Shown here piece by piece: positions 44,501-53,231 of a DNA stretch of 64,000 nt. The translations under genes were made by a program, and so were the position numbers. The notes beneath the pieces are model-generated. The model did no database searches, was not told where the DNA came from, and saw nothing but the letters and a program-made list of their open reading frames with translations. Within the stretch, counting starts at the first letter, position 1; the number at the start of each line of letters is the position of its first letter. Origin of the DNA: an uncultured Olleya sp. (GTDB lineage Bacteria; Bacteroidota; Bacteroidia; Flavobacteriales; Flavobacteriaceae); NCBI GenBank assembly GCA_947503885.1, contig CANNFD010000002.1:186001-250000 (forward strand). The letters run 5' to 3'.

Positions 44501-45558
44501 GTAATTGTGTCATCATCTCCAGACATATTTATTAATGCATCATCTACATTATTCATTACAATAACTCCAATTGCACCAGCATTTTGTGCCGATTTAACTT
44601 TCTCTACAAATGTGCAAACACCTCTACGAACTAGAGCTATTTTTCCAGTCATATCTATAGTTGAAGGTCCGCAACCTTCATTAGGGTTATTAGAGGTTTC
44701 TCCATTAGTACCTGTAAAAGGCACTGTTGTATTTGCTAAAATAAATTCTGCAGTAATAACAGCGTCAATAGTTCCTCCAAAAATACTAGTTGGGTTTGAC
44801 ACATAATCACCTGCTATACTATTTGGCGAATTAACAGTAATGTTATTAATTACAGTTTCTGTAGTTGTAGGCCCTGTTATACCTCCAAAGACTTTAGTCC
44901 AAGTTGTACCAGCGTCTTCAGACTTCCAAACACCATCTCCATTAACATCTCCACCTACGTAGGATTCTCCTGTTCCTGCATAAAATATATTTGTATTATT
45001 AGGGTCATAAGTGATACAGCTAACAGCTAAATTTTCTGGGATATCAATTCTAGTCCAACTAGAATTAGCATCTGAAATATTAGTGTTTTTCCATAAACCA
45101 CCACTAACACCACCTGCAAAAAGCGTTTCGTTACTTGTATCGTTAGGATCAAACATTATAGCTCTTGTTCTACCTCCAACGTTGTTAGGACCTCTCTCTG
45201 TCCAACTATTATCAATACCGTCACCTGGCACTCTACCTGACGCTAAGTAAGCTTGTCTTTTGGCTTGTTGGTCAGCTTTAATTTGTTTTAAATTTTCAGA
45301 AGTTGGTCTTCCTAAAACAGGATCCATAGTAAGTTCCCATTCTTGTTCAAAATATTTATTAGGGGTTAAACCAGCTGCTCTTCTTTCTTTTTTACTTAGT
45401 TTAATAACATCCTTAAAAGGACTGTTTTCTAAGTTTTTTTTATGAATTTCTTTAATGTTAGCTTGCTCTGTTGTATCGGTTTCCTTTACCTGAGTTAAGG
45501 TGAAAAATGCAAGACATACAAGAATGCATGACGTTAGGATAATAATTTTCTTTTTCAT
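41548..45558 (-). CDS. Large secreted beta-propeller protein with PA domain, thrombospondin-3 repeats and T9SS sorting domain
   Basis: A 1336-residue secreted protein. Order: signal region with LAFFTLTQVKE, a sortilin/BNR-type propeller (GGVSGGLWKNTN, WTRIDIPENLAVSCITYDPNNTNIFYAGTGE and similar blades, about 110-1000), an inserted PA (protease-associated) domain at about 255-380 with CGPSTIDMTGKIALVRRGVCTF, then three thrombospondin type 3 repeats (DGDGVLNGVDNC ... NGIGDAC, about 1020-1120). It ends in a type A T9SS C-terminal domain (SPNPVIDNLKISLPN ... IYDVTGKLVLNN ... LKIIKK). No catalytic site is obvious; it is probably a secreted or surface-bound protein. Confidence 0.88.
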   Translation of the reverse strand: MKKKIIILTSCILVCLAFFTLTQVKETDTTEQANIKEIHKKNLENSPFKDVIKLSKKERRAAGLTPNKYFEQEWELTMDPVLGRPTSENLKQIKADQQAKRQAYLASGRVPGDGIDNSWTERGPNNVGGRTRAIMFDPNDTSNETLFAGGVSGGLWKNTNISDANSSWTRIDIPENLAVSCITYDPNNTNIFYAGTGESYVGGDVNGDGVWKSEDAGTTWTKVFGGITGPTTTETVINNITVNSPNSIAGDYVSNPTSIFGGTIDAVITAEFILANTTVPFTGTNGETSNNPNEGCGPSTIDMTGKIALVRRGVCTFVEKVKSAQNAGAIGVIVMNNVDDALINMSGDDDTITIPVVMISKADGDVIEAAVNAGPVTGSLNPQIGQINGNLVPGIQFVNDIKVRDNNGVSEVYVAAGDSFYGASNTATYLTGPEFGLYKSVDNGANWNELSLPLSDNGNKHCPNDIEIGADNKLWVSTTNSVAFGDGGGKIFSSVDGTTFNLIRTVPDAIRTQIAVSSANPDVLYVLAQGGGSAPVIMEKTNDGYATAIPMNLPNDSDNGIAANDFTRGQSYYDLMLEVDPNNDQALYAGGIDLFRSPNGGTSWNQFSHWYGGFGYQEVHADQHAMTFANGSSSVVAFGNDGGVYYSNNGGVNTSPRDLEFNTSQFYTVGVAPTTAFDGDYFAGGLQDNGTQLFENANPNQTDASIEAYGGDGGFTFFDQDGADQYFVRNYVYNSGINVYNFATGANVVINNESASNGAFINPQALDSNLDILYSNYSAGGNSIIRRYSGIKSQSTVQAVSLTDPLLTSTPTAFTVSPHTTTSSKLLVGTVLGDVFLVENANLPAPTFTQLDTSNVIFGSVSDIEYGATENEIFLTIHNYGVQNIWYSNDGGLTWLAKEGDLPDLPVKAILQNPLSPDEVIIGTELGVWYTNNFSDANPNWNQAFNGMTNVKVTDLDLRDDNMVFAATYGRGIFSGEFKIDANGDEDGDGVLNGVDNCVNTANADQADADGNGIGDACQDTDGDGVLDINDNCPLNANPAQIDTDGNGVGDACQDTDNDGVFDAVDNCVFVANIGQEDTNGNGVGDVCDSSYANADNISIQIISETCDGEDNGKVVVNVNETYVDYIATLVGNGLNLTQSFTNDTYTFQDLPVGAYTVCVSVDDIVIDYEQCFEITIDEAGVIELQIANNNTLDSDITNVEVSRGTAPYTVMFNEEVILITSSTNFDLDLVGSGELEIKTSKSCEGTFKTIIQNTISIKASPNPVIDNLKISLPNSVTKSEIGIQIYDVTGKLVLNNSYLKNNSNYIEVPFANLNSGIYFIKLDLDQPEVLKIIKK

Positions 45559-45648
45559 TTGTTTTATTTAATTCTACAAAAATATCTTTTTTTATATATT
45601 TTTTAACTTTTGACTGTTAAATATTCGATTTTCAATTACAATTATAAT

Positions 45649-46992
45649 TTATAAGCTAAACCCCTTAATTTTTTTATATTCAATGATCGCTTGACTGTCC
45701 GACATCAGTGATACAAAATGACAAACATTAAGTAGTCTTTTATATAAACTATCAACATTAAAATTTAAAGTTGAAGGCAATCCCTTTAGTATTAACTTAT
45801 CATAATTAGAAATATTACCTAAGTAATTATTATTAACAGCTTTACTATAAGTTTTTAATAGTGTATTTAATATCTGATATCCAGCAATCTCTTTATCAAC
45901 AACATCCTTAGACTGATACACTTTATTAACACTCAACTTAATAATGTCATTAATTTGTGCTTCATATTTACTTTTATCCAATAAGCTAATATTAAATTGA
46001 CCATTTAAAATTGCTTCTTCGTTTTCCATAAAAATAGTTACAGCTTCATTAATCAATGTATTTATAGCTAATGCTCTTAAATAACTGACTCTATCTTTTG
46101 TATTTGTTAATTGATAATACTTATTAGTATTAATAGAATCTCTAACTAAATTTATAAGGTATTCTAGTGCGTACTCTTCCTCGATTAACCCTAAGTTAAT
46201 ACCGTCTTCAAAATCTATTATGGTATAACATATATCATCTGCAGCTTCGACTAAAAAAGCTAATGGGTGTCTAGAATAGCTTAGGGTATCACTACTACCT
46301 GTACTAACTAATCCTAACTCTTCTGCAACCTCTTTAAATGCCTCTTTTTCTGTTTGAAAAAAACCATATTTTTTATCTGCTATATGGTTTGTTGGTTTTT
46401 TTGGTAATGACTCTTTGGGGTATTTTGTAAAGGCACCTAAAGTTGCATAACTTAACCTTAAACCTCCTTCACGACCAGCTCTACTTTGGGTTGCTATTTT
46501 AAAACCATTAGCATTTCCTTCAAAATCACATAAATCTAGATATTCTTTATCTGATAATTGTTGTTTATACTGCTTCCCTTCGCCAGAAATAAAAAACTCT
46601 CCAATAGCTTTTTCTCCAGAATGACCAAAAGGGGGATTTCCTATATCGTGTGCTAATGCTGCTGATGCTACAATTGCACCAAAATCGTTTGCTAAATATC
46701 CATGTATACTTTGTAGATGTGGGTGTTTTTCTAAAATTTTTTGCCCTACCTTTCTTCCTAAAGATCGTCCTACAACACTTACTTCCAAACTGTGAGTTAA
46801 CCTAGTGTGTACAAAATCTGTTTTTGACAACGGAATTACTTGTGTCTTATCTTGAAGACTTCTAAACTCTGAAGAAAATATAATACGATCATAATCTACT
46901 TCAAATCCCAAACGGGTTTCATCCTGTTCTTTTCTTAATCTTTTATTTGTGTCGCCAAAGCGTTTTAAAGAGAGTAATTGTTCCCAATTCAT
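45649..46992 (-). CDS. dgt: Deoxyguanosinetriphosphate triphosphohydrolase
   Basis: A 447-residue HD-superfamily enzyme releasing triphosphate from dGTP. The metal motif residues are present: H in RLTHSLEV, HD in AALAHDIGNPPFGHSGE and D in EAADDICYTIIDFED. The start used is ATG 46992; a TTG at 46998 adds two residues. It is divergent from the TonB receptor gene, with a Pho-box-like element in the shared intergenic region. Confidence 0.93.
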   Translation of the reverse strand: MNWEQLLSLKRFGDTNKRLRKEQDETRLGFEVDYDRIIFSSEFRSLQDKTQVIPLSKTDFVHTRLTHSLEVSVVGRSLGRKVGQKILEKHPHLQSIHGYLANDFGAIVASAALAHDIGNPPFGHSGEKAIGEFFISGEGKQYKQQLSDKEYLDLCDFEGNANGFKIATQSRAGREGGLRLSYATLGAFTKYPKESLPKKPTNHIADKKYGFFQTEKEAFKEVAEELGLVSTGSSDTLSYSRHPLAFLVEAADDICYTIIDFEDGINLGLIEEEYALEYLINLVRDSINTNKYYQLTNTKDRVSYLRALAINTLINEAVTIFMENEEAILNGQFNISLLDKSKYEAQINDIIKLSVNKVYQSKDVVDKEIAGYQILNTLLKTYSKAVNNNYLGNISNYDKLILKGLPSTLNFNVDSLYKRLLNVCHFVSLMSDSQAIIEYKKIKGFSL

Positions 46993-47050
46993 AATCAAAA
47001 TTTAGACTGCAAGATAACTATTTGAAAAATAAAGCAAAGCACTTTCTAAA

Positions 47051-47064
47051 GTTAACTTAATGTT
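47051..47064. promoter_or_regulatory. Pho-box-like element between dgt and the TonB receptor
   Basis: GTTAACTTAATGTT; its reverse complement AACATTAAGTTAAC is identical to 14 bases of the element before the phosphate porin gene (51971-51984). It is about 130 bp before the receptor start codon, and a related TTTTAGTTAAC occurs at 47131-47141. Confidence 0.5.
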
Positions 47065-47193
47065 TTCAAAAATCCACTAATAGTCCAATCTCATAACGTT
47101 GTTCTAACTTTTTAGTGACCTACTATTAATTTTTAGTTAACCTTGACTTTACAAATTCAGGGTTTCTTTGTGCCAAGAATTTTAATAGTCAAA

Positions 47194-49998
47194 ATGAAAA
47201 AAATAACCCACTTACTTATTGCTTTATTTAGCATCGTTACTTACTCTCAAAATGGATCAATATCAGGAATTTTAACTGACAAAGAATTTAACGATGAGCC
47301 TTTAGCGTTTGCCAACATCTTAATTAAGGGCACTACTATAGGAACAACATCTGATGATAATGGTCAATATCAATTTTTAGACTTAAAACCTAACACTTAC
47401 AATATTGAGTTTAGTTTTGTCGGTTACCAAACACAAACTATAACTGCTATTGTTGAAGCTGGAAAAACTACATTAATTAATGTAGCAATGGGAGCAAGTG
47501 CTGCGTCTTTAGACGAAGTTATACTAGAAACTGTTACTACTAAGCTTGAAAGCGAAACTGCTTTATTGCTAGATCAGAAAAAAGCAGTCGAAATCAAACA
47601 AAGTATTGGAGCTGAGGAGTTATCTAGAAAAGGTATTAGCGATGCAGCTGGTGCTGTCGCAAAAATATCTGGCGTTTCTAAACAAGAAGGTTCAAGCAAT
47701 GTTTATGTAAGAGGTCTTGGTGATAGATACCTTAACACAACTATGAATGGATTATCCTTACCGTCTAATGATGTGAATAAGAAAAACATTGATTTAAATT
47801 TATTCGCTTCGGATGTAATTCAAAACGTATCAATAAGTAAAGCTTACTCATCTCAATTTTACGGAGATTTTGCTGCTGGAAATGTAGACATCACTTCTAA
47901 AAAGCATAAACAAGGAGGCTTTGTTGATGCTTTTTCAGGAACTGGATTTAACACCAACGCCATAGATAAAAATTTTGTACGAAGTGAAGGAACAGGCTAC
48001 TTTGGGTATTATGGAAGAAACGAACATAACCCATTTGCCATTATATTAACTCATGGTGTAGACCCAGTTACTGTTGACACCCCAATTAATGTTACATATG
48101 GCGCGTCAGGTGGTAGCTCTTTCAATTTTGAAAATAATTCTAGATTAAGCTTCTTTATTACAGGGGGATTTGAAAACAACTACCAGTATAGAAAAGGTAG
48201 GTCCGTAGACTTTTCTACAGTAGAAAAAAAAGCATTTGAATCTGCTGAAGAGTTTGAATACTCTACTACCTCAACAGCTATGGCTAATATATATTTTAAA
48301 ATAAACTCGGATAATAACCTAAGTTTTAATTCTGTATTTGTCAATAGTTCTTCAGACGAAGTTGGATATTATGGCACAGATGGTCAAGGTAGAAATAGAG
48401 ATGCCATACTTAATACAGACAAAGGGTTTTACCAACAAAACACACAATTTGATCAAACAAAAATGTTTGTCAACCAATTAATAGGAAATCATAAATCAGG
48501 TAACTTTGAATTAGATTGGGGGTTTGGATACAACAAAGTGTTTTCTGACCAACCGGACAGAAAGCGTTTTAGTTTAGAAAACTATGATTACACTTTAGAC
48601 AACGATCCTTCAACTAACCCAACTTTTTATAGCAATGTAGTATTTGATAACCAACGTTACTTTCAAAAAATTGAAGATGACGAATACAATGGTCGCATCA
48701 ACTTAGCTCACGAGATTAATGATAATCTTAAACTTAATTTTGGATATAATGGTCGTAACAAAACTAGACAGTTTAATAACATAAGATATGGTTACGATAT
48801 TATTGATGGCAACTATCAAATAACAGATGTAAACAATTTTGATTCTATTTTTAACCTTGATAACTTAAACCTTAACGCATCATCAAATGGTTTATACCAA
48901 ATAAAAGTGCTAAAACCACACCCAACATTATCAAATACTAATAGACCTGGATTATTTGAAAACACATATAACGGAAAACTAAATATTTATGCCGGTTATG
49001 TAGATGCACAAATTAAAGCTGGAGAAAAATGGTTATTCGTACCAGGTATAAGATTAGAGAGTTTTGAACAAAGTATTGATTACAATGTAATTAATCTAGG
49101 AAACAATGGTGTAGATTCTAAAACTTCAAAAGAAACTTTTATACTTCCAAGTTTAAACATCAAATACAGCTTAACTGAAGAGCAAAACTTAAGGTTTTCT
49201 GCAAGTAAAACAGTATCAACTCCTGAGTTTAAAGAAATTGCTCCTTTTGTTTACGAAGATGTATCAACACGTATTGGAGGTAATCCAGATGTGCTTGGTT
49301 ACTCTAACGTTTTAAATATCGATTTTAAGTACGAATGGTTTTTTAGCAAAAGTGAAATATTCTCTTTAGGTGCATTTACTAAACAAATTAAAAACCCAAT
49401 TAACCTTGTCGTTGTTGGAGACGCAACAGGTACCCAACGCTATGTTAGAACTGGAGACAAAGCAACTGTTTATGGTATTGAAGTAGAATTAAGAAAAAAC
49501 CTAATAGTTAATGCTGATCAAAACTCTAATTTATCATTTGGTATTAATGCAACCTACATGAAAACTAATCAAGATCTATATCAAAACATAGATGGAACAT
49601 TTGATTTAGCTTTTAATAAGACCGATGATAAACTACAAGGCGCTTCTCCATTTATAGTAAACGCGGACATAAACTACTCGCCAACTTTAAAAAACTACAA
49701 ACCAGTAGCTAACCTAGTATTTTCATACTTCTCAGATCGTATTGATGCTTTAGGATCAGGAGACTTAGGAAACATTGTAGAAAAAAGTGTTCCAACATTG
49801 GATTTTATCTGGAAAAACACAATTAAAGACAATTTTGAAATCAACTTAAGTGCTAAAAACCTTTTAAATCCAACAATACAATATGTTAGAGAAGACCAAA
49901 ACCAGGGGGACATATTAGTTGTTTCTGCTAACGGAAAAGGAGTTACGGATTACAAAAGAGGCTTCAACTTAGGTATTCAACTTAAATATAAATTTTAA
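47194..49998 (+). CDS. TonB-dependent outer-membrane receptor
   Basis: A 934-residue receptor. After the signal peptide (TYSQ) comes a carboxypeptidase-like regulatory domain (about 20-110, FANILIKGTTIGTTSDDNGQYQFLDL), a plug domain (KAVEIKQSIGAEELSRKGISDAAGAVAKISGVSKQEGSSNVYVRGLGDRYLNTTMNGL) and a 22-strand barrel ending in a Phe (LKYKF). I use ATG 47194; the upstream frame start at 47143 would place a non-signal-like extension before MKKITHLL. Followed after 39 bp by the beta-helix lipoprotein, with which it probably forms an uptake pair. The Pho-like sites suggest a phosphate-containing substrate. Confidence 0.9.
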   Translation: MKKITHLLIALFSIVTYSQNGSISGILTDKEFNDEPLAFANILIKGTTIGTTSDDNGQYQFLDLKPNTYNIEFSFVGYQTQTITAIVEAGKTTLINVAMGASAASLDEVILETVTTKLESETALLLDQKKAVEIKQSIGAEELSRKGISDAAGAVAKISGVSKQEGSSNVYVRGLGDRYLNTTMNGLSLPSNDVNKKNIDLNLFASDVIQNVSISKAYSSQFYGDFAAGNVDITSKKHKQGGFVDAFSGTGFNTNAIDKNFVRSEGTGYFGYYGRNEHNPFAIILTHGVDPVTVDTPINVTYGASGGSSFNFENNSRLSFFITGGFENNYQYRKGRSVDFSTVEKKAFESAEEFEYSTTSTAMANIYFKINSDNNLSFNSVFVNSSSDEVGYYGTDGQGRNRDAILNTDKGFYQQNTQFDQTKMFVNQLIGNHKSGNFELDWGFGYNKVFSDQPDRKRFSLENYDYTLDNDPSTNPTFYSNVVFDNQRYFQKIEDDEYNGRINLAHEINDNLKLNFGYNGRNKTRQFNNIRYGYDIIDGNYQITDVNNFDSIFNLDNLNLNASSNGLYQIKVLKPHPTLSNTNRPGLFENTYNGKLNIYAGYVDAQIKAGEKWLFVPGIRLESFEQSIDYNVINLGNNGVDSKTSKETFILPSLNIKYSLTEEQNLRFSASKTVSTPEFKEIAPFVYEDVSTRIGGNPDVLGYSNVLNIDFKYEWFFSKSEIFSLGAFTKQIKNPINLVVVGDATGTQRYVRTGDKATVYGIEVELRKNLIVNADQNSNLSFGINATYMKTNQDLYQNIDGTFDLAFNKTDDKLQGASPFIVNADINYSPTLKNYKPVANLVFSYFSDRIDALGSGDLGNIVEKSVPTLDFIWKNTIKDNFEINLSAKNLLNPTIQYVREDQNQGDILVVSANGKGVTDYKRGFNLGIQLKYKF

Positions 49999-50037
49999 TA
50001 AACATAACTAAAAACTTAACACAAAAAACTTAACACA

Positions 50038-51207
50038 ATGAAAAAACAAATAATCTTAGGCTTAGCATTAGCAGCAACCTTTTTTTCTTGCTCTACTGAT
50101 GACACATCTGATATTGTAATAAATGACAATAGCGTAACTAATAATACATCAGGTGGAGTAACAACAGATCCTTCAACTATATATTTATCGGGTACTTATA
50201 CAGAAAACTTAACATTAGACGCAAACAAAACATACAAGCTTAACGGGTCTTTAATAATGTCAAGTGGTACAACATTAACTATTCCAGCATGTATGACCAT
50301 AGAAGCTTTAGCTTCTGGAGCAGATGTTTACATTGCAATATCACAAGGTGCAAAAATTATAGCTAATGGTACAGCAGATTGCCCTATTGTTTTTACATCT
50401 GACGCTGCTAGCCCTGCTGCTGGAGATTGGGGTGGCCTAATTATATTAGGAAAAGCACCTATTAACTCTGTAACCGGTACTAATACTGCAACTTCTGAAA
50501 TTGCTAGTTTACCTTACGGTGGAAATGTTGCAAACGATAACTCTGGATCTTTAAACTATGTACGTGTTGAGTACTCTGGTGGCGCTGCCGATGGACAATC
50601 AGAAAACAATGGATTTTCTTTTTACGGTGTAGGAAACGAAACCTCTGTAAATTACATTCAAGCTTATGCAGGAAAAGATGATGGAATCGAGTTTTTTGGA
50701 GGAACAGTTAATGCTAGTTATATATCTGTAATTAACGCAGAAGATGACTCGGTAGATTGGACTGAAGGTTTTTCTGGTACACTAAACCATGTTTATATCT
50801 CAAACAGAGCTAGTGATGACAAAGCTATCGAAGCAGATGGTTATAATACTGACTTTAGTAATGCTACTGGTATTTTCTCTAAACCAACATTAAACAATGT
50901 AACTATAATTGGCGAAGGTTCTGCTAACTCTTCTGAGGCGGTTAGATTAAGAGCTGGAACACAGGGTTTATTTAGCAACATTATGATTACAGGATATGGT
51001 GAAGGTTTTGATTTAGATGATTTAGACACTGGAAACGGAGTTATCAGTGGTGACCTTAAAGTCGAAGGGGTAACTTTTGTTGACGTTACTGATAAAGTTA
51101 AAAACGATACTACTGTAACTTTTACAGATGCTGATTTCTTTACAGGAGAAAACACAGCAACAGGCACAGATTATGCTTCATGGGGAGCAGGCTGGACGAC
51201 CAACTAA
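50038..51207 (+). CDS. Parallel beta-helix surface lipoprotein
   Basis: A 389-residue lipoprotein (lipobox Cys18 in FFSC) with a right-handed beta-helix of about 60-330: LTLDANKTYKLNGSLIMSSGTTLTIPAC, WGGLIILGKAPINS, LNYVRVEYSGG, VNYIQAYAGKDDGIEFFGG. Acidic Asp/Glu-rich turns could bind cations. Similar proteins are widespread in Bacteroidota next to TonB receptors and are sometimes wrongly labelled as transporters. Function is unknown; a substrate-capturing partner of the receptor is inferred from the two-gene unit. Confidence 0.8.
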   Translation: MKKQIILGLALAATFFSCSTDDTSDIVINDNSVTNNTSGGVTTDPSTIYLSGTYTENLTLDANKTYKLNGSLIMSSGTTLTIPACMTIEALASGADVYIAISQGAKIIANGTADCPIVFTSDAASPAAGDWGGLIILGKAPINSVTGTNTATSEIASLPYGGNVANDNSGSLNYVRVEYSGGAADGQSENNGFSFYGVGNETSVNYIQAYAGKDDGIEFFGGTVNASYISVINAEDDSVDWTEGFSGTLNHVYISNRASDDKAIEADGYNTDFSNATGIFSKPTLNNVTIIGEGSANSSEAVRLRAGTQGLFSNIMITGYGEGFDLDDLDTGNGVISGDLKVEGVTFVDVTDKVKNDTTVTFTDADFFTGENTATGTDYASWGAGWTTN

Positions 51208-51225
51208 ACACTTTAAAAAATCAAA

Positions 51226-51258
51226 AAAAAAGCCTTGCAAATGCAAGGCTTTTTTTTT
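51226..51258. terminator. Bidirectional terminator
   Basis: AAAAAAGCCTTGC / GCAAGGCTTTTTT with a 4-nt loop, flanked by A-run and T-run, between the convergent beta-helix lipoprotein and MORN-protein genes. Confidence 0.88.
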
Positions 51259-51272
51259 GTTAATGTAATAAT

Positions 51273-51632
51273 TTAATTACTAGTTGCAACTGGATTTTTA
51301 ACTTGCCATTCACTAATACTAGCAATTTTGTTATTATTATAATCTACTTCTTTAAGAGTGCTTTCATTCCAATAAAACCACTTGCCGACTTTTTTACCAT
51401 TATCATAATTTGCTGAAACTTGTTTCTTGCCTACAGTGTCAAAACTTAACCACTCACCTTGTAATTTACCATCTGTAGTGTAAGTTCCTGTTTGGCTTAC
51501 AACTCCATTGTCGTGATAGTAAACAACCTCTATTAAGTTGGTGTTTTCATTAAGTTTTAAATCTCTTTTGTTTTGAGCAAAAGAAACCACAGTAAATAAA
51601 AAAGCAATTGAAACTAAAATTGATTTCTTCAT
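51273..51632 (-). CDS. MORN-repeat (YwqK-like) secreted protein
   Basis: A 119-residue secreted protein with a signal peptide (VSFAQ) and three to four MORN/YwqK-type repeats: YYHDNGVVSQTGTYTTDGKLQGEW, YDNGKKVGKWFYWNE. Often annotated as a toxin-antitoxin antitoxin by similarity to YwqK, but no toxin partner is here. I choose ATG 51632 because the -7 box TATATTTG (minus strand, 51658-51665) leaves almost no leader for an ATG at 51650. Confidence 0.78.
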   Translation of the reverse strand: MKKSILVSIAFLFTVVSFAQNKRDLKLNENTNLIEVVYYHDNGVVSQTGTYTTDGKLQGEWLSFDTVGKKQVSANYDNGKKVGKWFYWNESTLKEVDYNNNKIASISEWQVKNPVATSN

Positions 51633-51657
51633 AATTATGGGTTTTAACATTATATTT

Positions 51658-51711
51658 CAAATATACATATTAGATAACGTTAACGCAACATTTACGTAAC
51701 ATTAAATTAAC
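51658..51711 (-). promoter_or_regulatory. Promoter and Pho-box-like 11-bp repeats before the MORN gene
   Basis: The minus-strand -7 box TATATTTG (51658-51665) is preceded by four contiguous 11-bp units ending in AAC when read on the plus strand: TATTAGATAAC, GTTAACGCAAC, ATTTACGTAAC, ATTAAATTAAC (51668-51711). The last unit differs by one base from ATTAAGTTAAC in the porin promoter. Direct repeats with 11-bp period are the form of PhoB sites. Confidence 0.55.
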
Positions 51712-51907
51712 ATAGAGATTTAAAATCTCTGAAAATCAATACTTAACAAATATTAATTAACATAACAATCCTTAATAATTAAATAATATTAGCGTTACAT
51801 TAAAATCACTTTTTGTCAAGATATTTGTTCCTGTCTTAAGATGACACAATTAGTATTTCATATAATCTATTAGTTTTTGTCGACTACATTATTATGATTT
51901 CTAATCA

Positions 51908-51937
51908 GGCTGCTTTAGGCCAAAGCAGCCTTTTTTT
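51908..51937 (+). terminator. Terminator inside a divergent intergenic region
   Basis: GGCTGCTTT / AAAGCAGCC with a 5-nt loop followed by seven T's. It lies between the leftward MORN gene and the rightward porin gene, where no annotated gene could need it, and therefore implies a short rightward transcript ending here. Confidence 0.75.
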
Positions 51938-51958
51938 GTTAATAAAAACATAAAATAA

Positions 51959-51991
51959 TAACACTTAGGAAACATTAAGTTAACATTAAGG
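51959..51991 (+). promoter_or_regulatory. Pho-box-like repeats before the phosphate porin
   Basis: Three contiguous 11-mers TAACACTTAGG, AAACATTAAGT, TAACATTAAGG. The AACATTAAG units repeat with an 11-bp period. A TTATTTGC -7-like element follows at 51996-52003. Confidence 0.6.
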
Positions 51992-52027
51992 TTGGTTATT
52001 TGCAGCGACAAAAACTAATAACTTATA

Positions 52028-53230
52028 ATGAAACTTCTCTTATCTATTGCGCTGTTATTGTGCTTAACGCTTACTATACACGCTCAAGAAATTAGCGACA
52101 CCTCTTTTGGTAAAGGTTTAATTAATTTTACAGCAAAAGACAGCTCTTTTAGTGTAAGATTTTCACCTCGTTTTCAATTAAGATCTATTTCTTCTTGGGA
52201 TCATGATGGGTCGCAATACACAAGTCCAGAACACAATTTTATTGTACGTCGTGCACGATTAAAATTTGACGGTTTTGCATATAGTCCAAAACTAAAGTAC
52301 AAAATAGAGTTAGGCTTATCCAACAGAGACCTATCTGGAGCTAATCAATTTAATCAAAATACACCTAGATACATTCTAGATGCAGTTGTGATGTGGAGAT
52401 TTGCAAAAAACTGGGAGCTTTGGGCGGGACAAGCTAAACTACCTGGTAATTTAGAACGTGTCGTGTCATCAGGAAATCTTCAGTTAATCGACCGCTCTTT
52501 ATTAAACAGTCGTTTTAATATTGATCGTGATTTAGGGTTGCAACTTAGACACAAATCAGATTTAGGAAATAACTTTATAATTCGAGAAAAATTTGCTATA
52601 TCTCAAGGCGAAGGTCGTAATGTTACTGAAGGAAATGAAGGTGGTTTACAATACACTGGTAGATTAGAGTTTTTACCTTTTGGAGAATTTAAAGCTAAAG
52701 GTGATTATGTTCAATCCGATTTAAAACGTGAGGCAAGACCTAAATTAATGCTAGGTTTTACATATAATTATAACCAAAATGCAGTAAGATCGCGTAGCGG
52801 ATTAGGAGACTACATGTTTAAAAATGATGGTTCTTTATATGAAACTAACATAACAACTCTTTTTGTAGATGCAATGTTTAAATATCAAGGCTTCTCTTTT
52901 ATGGGAGAATATGCTAAAAGAGATACTGACCAAGCTATCGCAGTTGATACCGATGGTATAACACCAACTGGAGACATCGTTTTAATTGGGAATGCAGTAA
53001 ACCTTCAAGCAGGTTATTTATTTAAAACTAATTATGAAATTGCTGGACGCTTTACCTCTTTAAATTACGATTCTGTTACAGGAAACTTACCCACAAAGCA
53101 ATATACATTAGGAGGGTCTAGGTACATTGTTGGACATAAACTAAAAATACAAACAGACTTAAGTTACACGACATTAAACAGTAATAAGGATAACATAACC
53201 TTTAGACTTGGATTTGATATTCATTTTTAA
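52028..53230 (+). CDS. Phosphate-selective porin, OprO/OprP family
   Basis: A 400-residue outer-membrane protein with a signal peptide (IHAQ) and the OprO/P-type barrel: FSVRFSPRFQLRSISSWDHDG, NFIVRRARLKFDGFAYSPKLKYKIELGLSNRD, LWAGQAKLPGNLERVVSSGNLQLIDRS. It ends in Phe. It is followed by the PiT transporter gene and is preceded by Pho-box-like repeats, consistent with phosphate-starvation control. Confidence 0.87.
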   Translation: MKLLLSIALLLCLTLTIHAQEISDTSFGKGLINFTAKDSSFSVRFSPRFQLRSISSWDHDGSQYTSPEHNFIVRRARLKFDGFAYSPKLKYKIELGLSNRDLSGANQFNQNTPRYILDAVVMWRFAKNWELWAGQAKLPGNLERVVSSGNLQLIDRSLLNSRFNIDRDLGLQLRHKSDLGNNFIIREKFAISQGEGRNVTEGNEGGLQYTGRLEFLPFGEFKAKGDYVQSDLKREARPKLMLGFTYNYNQNAVRSRSGLGDYMFKNDGSLYETNITTLFVDAMFKYQGFSFMGEYAKRDTDQAIAVDTDGITPTGDIVLIGNAVNLQAGYLFKTNYEIAGRFTSLNYDSVTGNLPTKQYTLGGSRYIVGHKLKIQTDLSYTTLNSNKDNITFRLGFDIHF

Positions 53231-53231
53231 A

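Noticed and set aside
44952-44961. CCTACGTAGG palindrome as a further copy of the array operator
   Set aside because: It shares only TACGTA, lies inside the T9SS gene and lacks the second half-site and promoter elements. Other single TACGTA hits (near 365, 33349, 54655) are also inside coding sequence.
50008-50037. Duplicated AAAAACTTAACACA-type leader before the beta-helix lipoprotein as an operator
   Set aside because: A simple 14-bp tandem duplication in an A-rich leader just before the start codon; no 11-bp period and no dyad, so slippage is enough to explain it.
51273-51632. MORN protein as toxin-antitoxin antitoxin
   Set aside because: The YwqK label is by similarity only; the protein is secreted and no toxin gene is adjacent.
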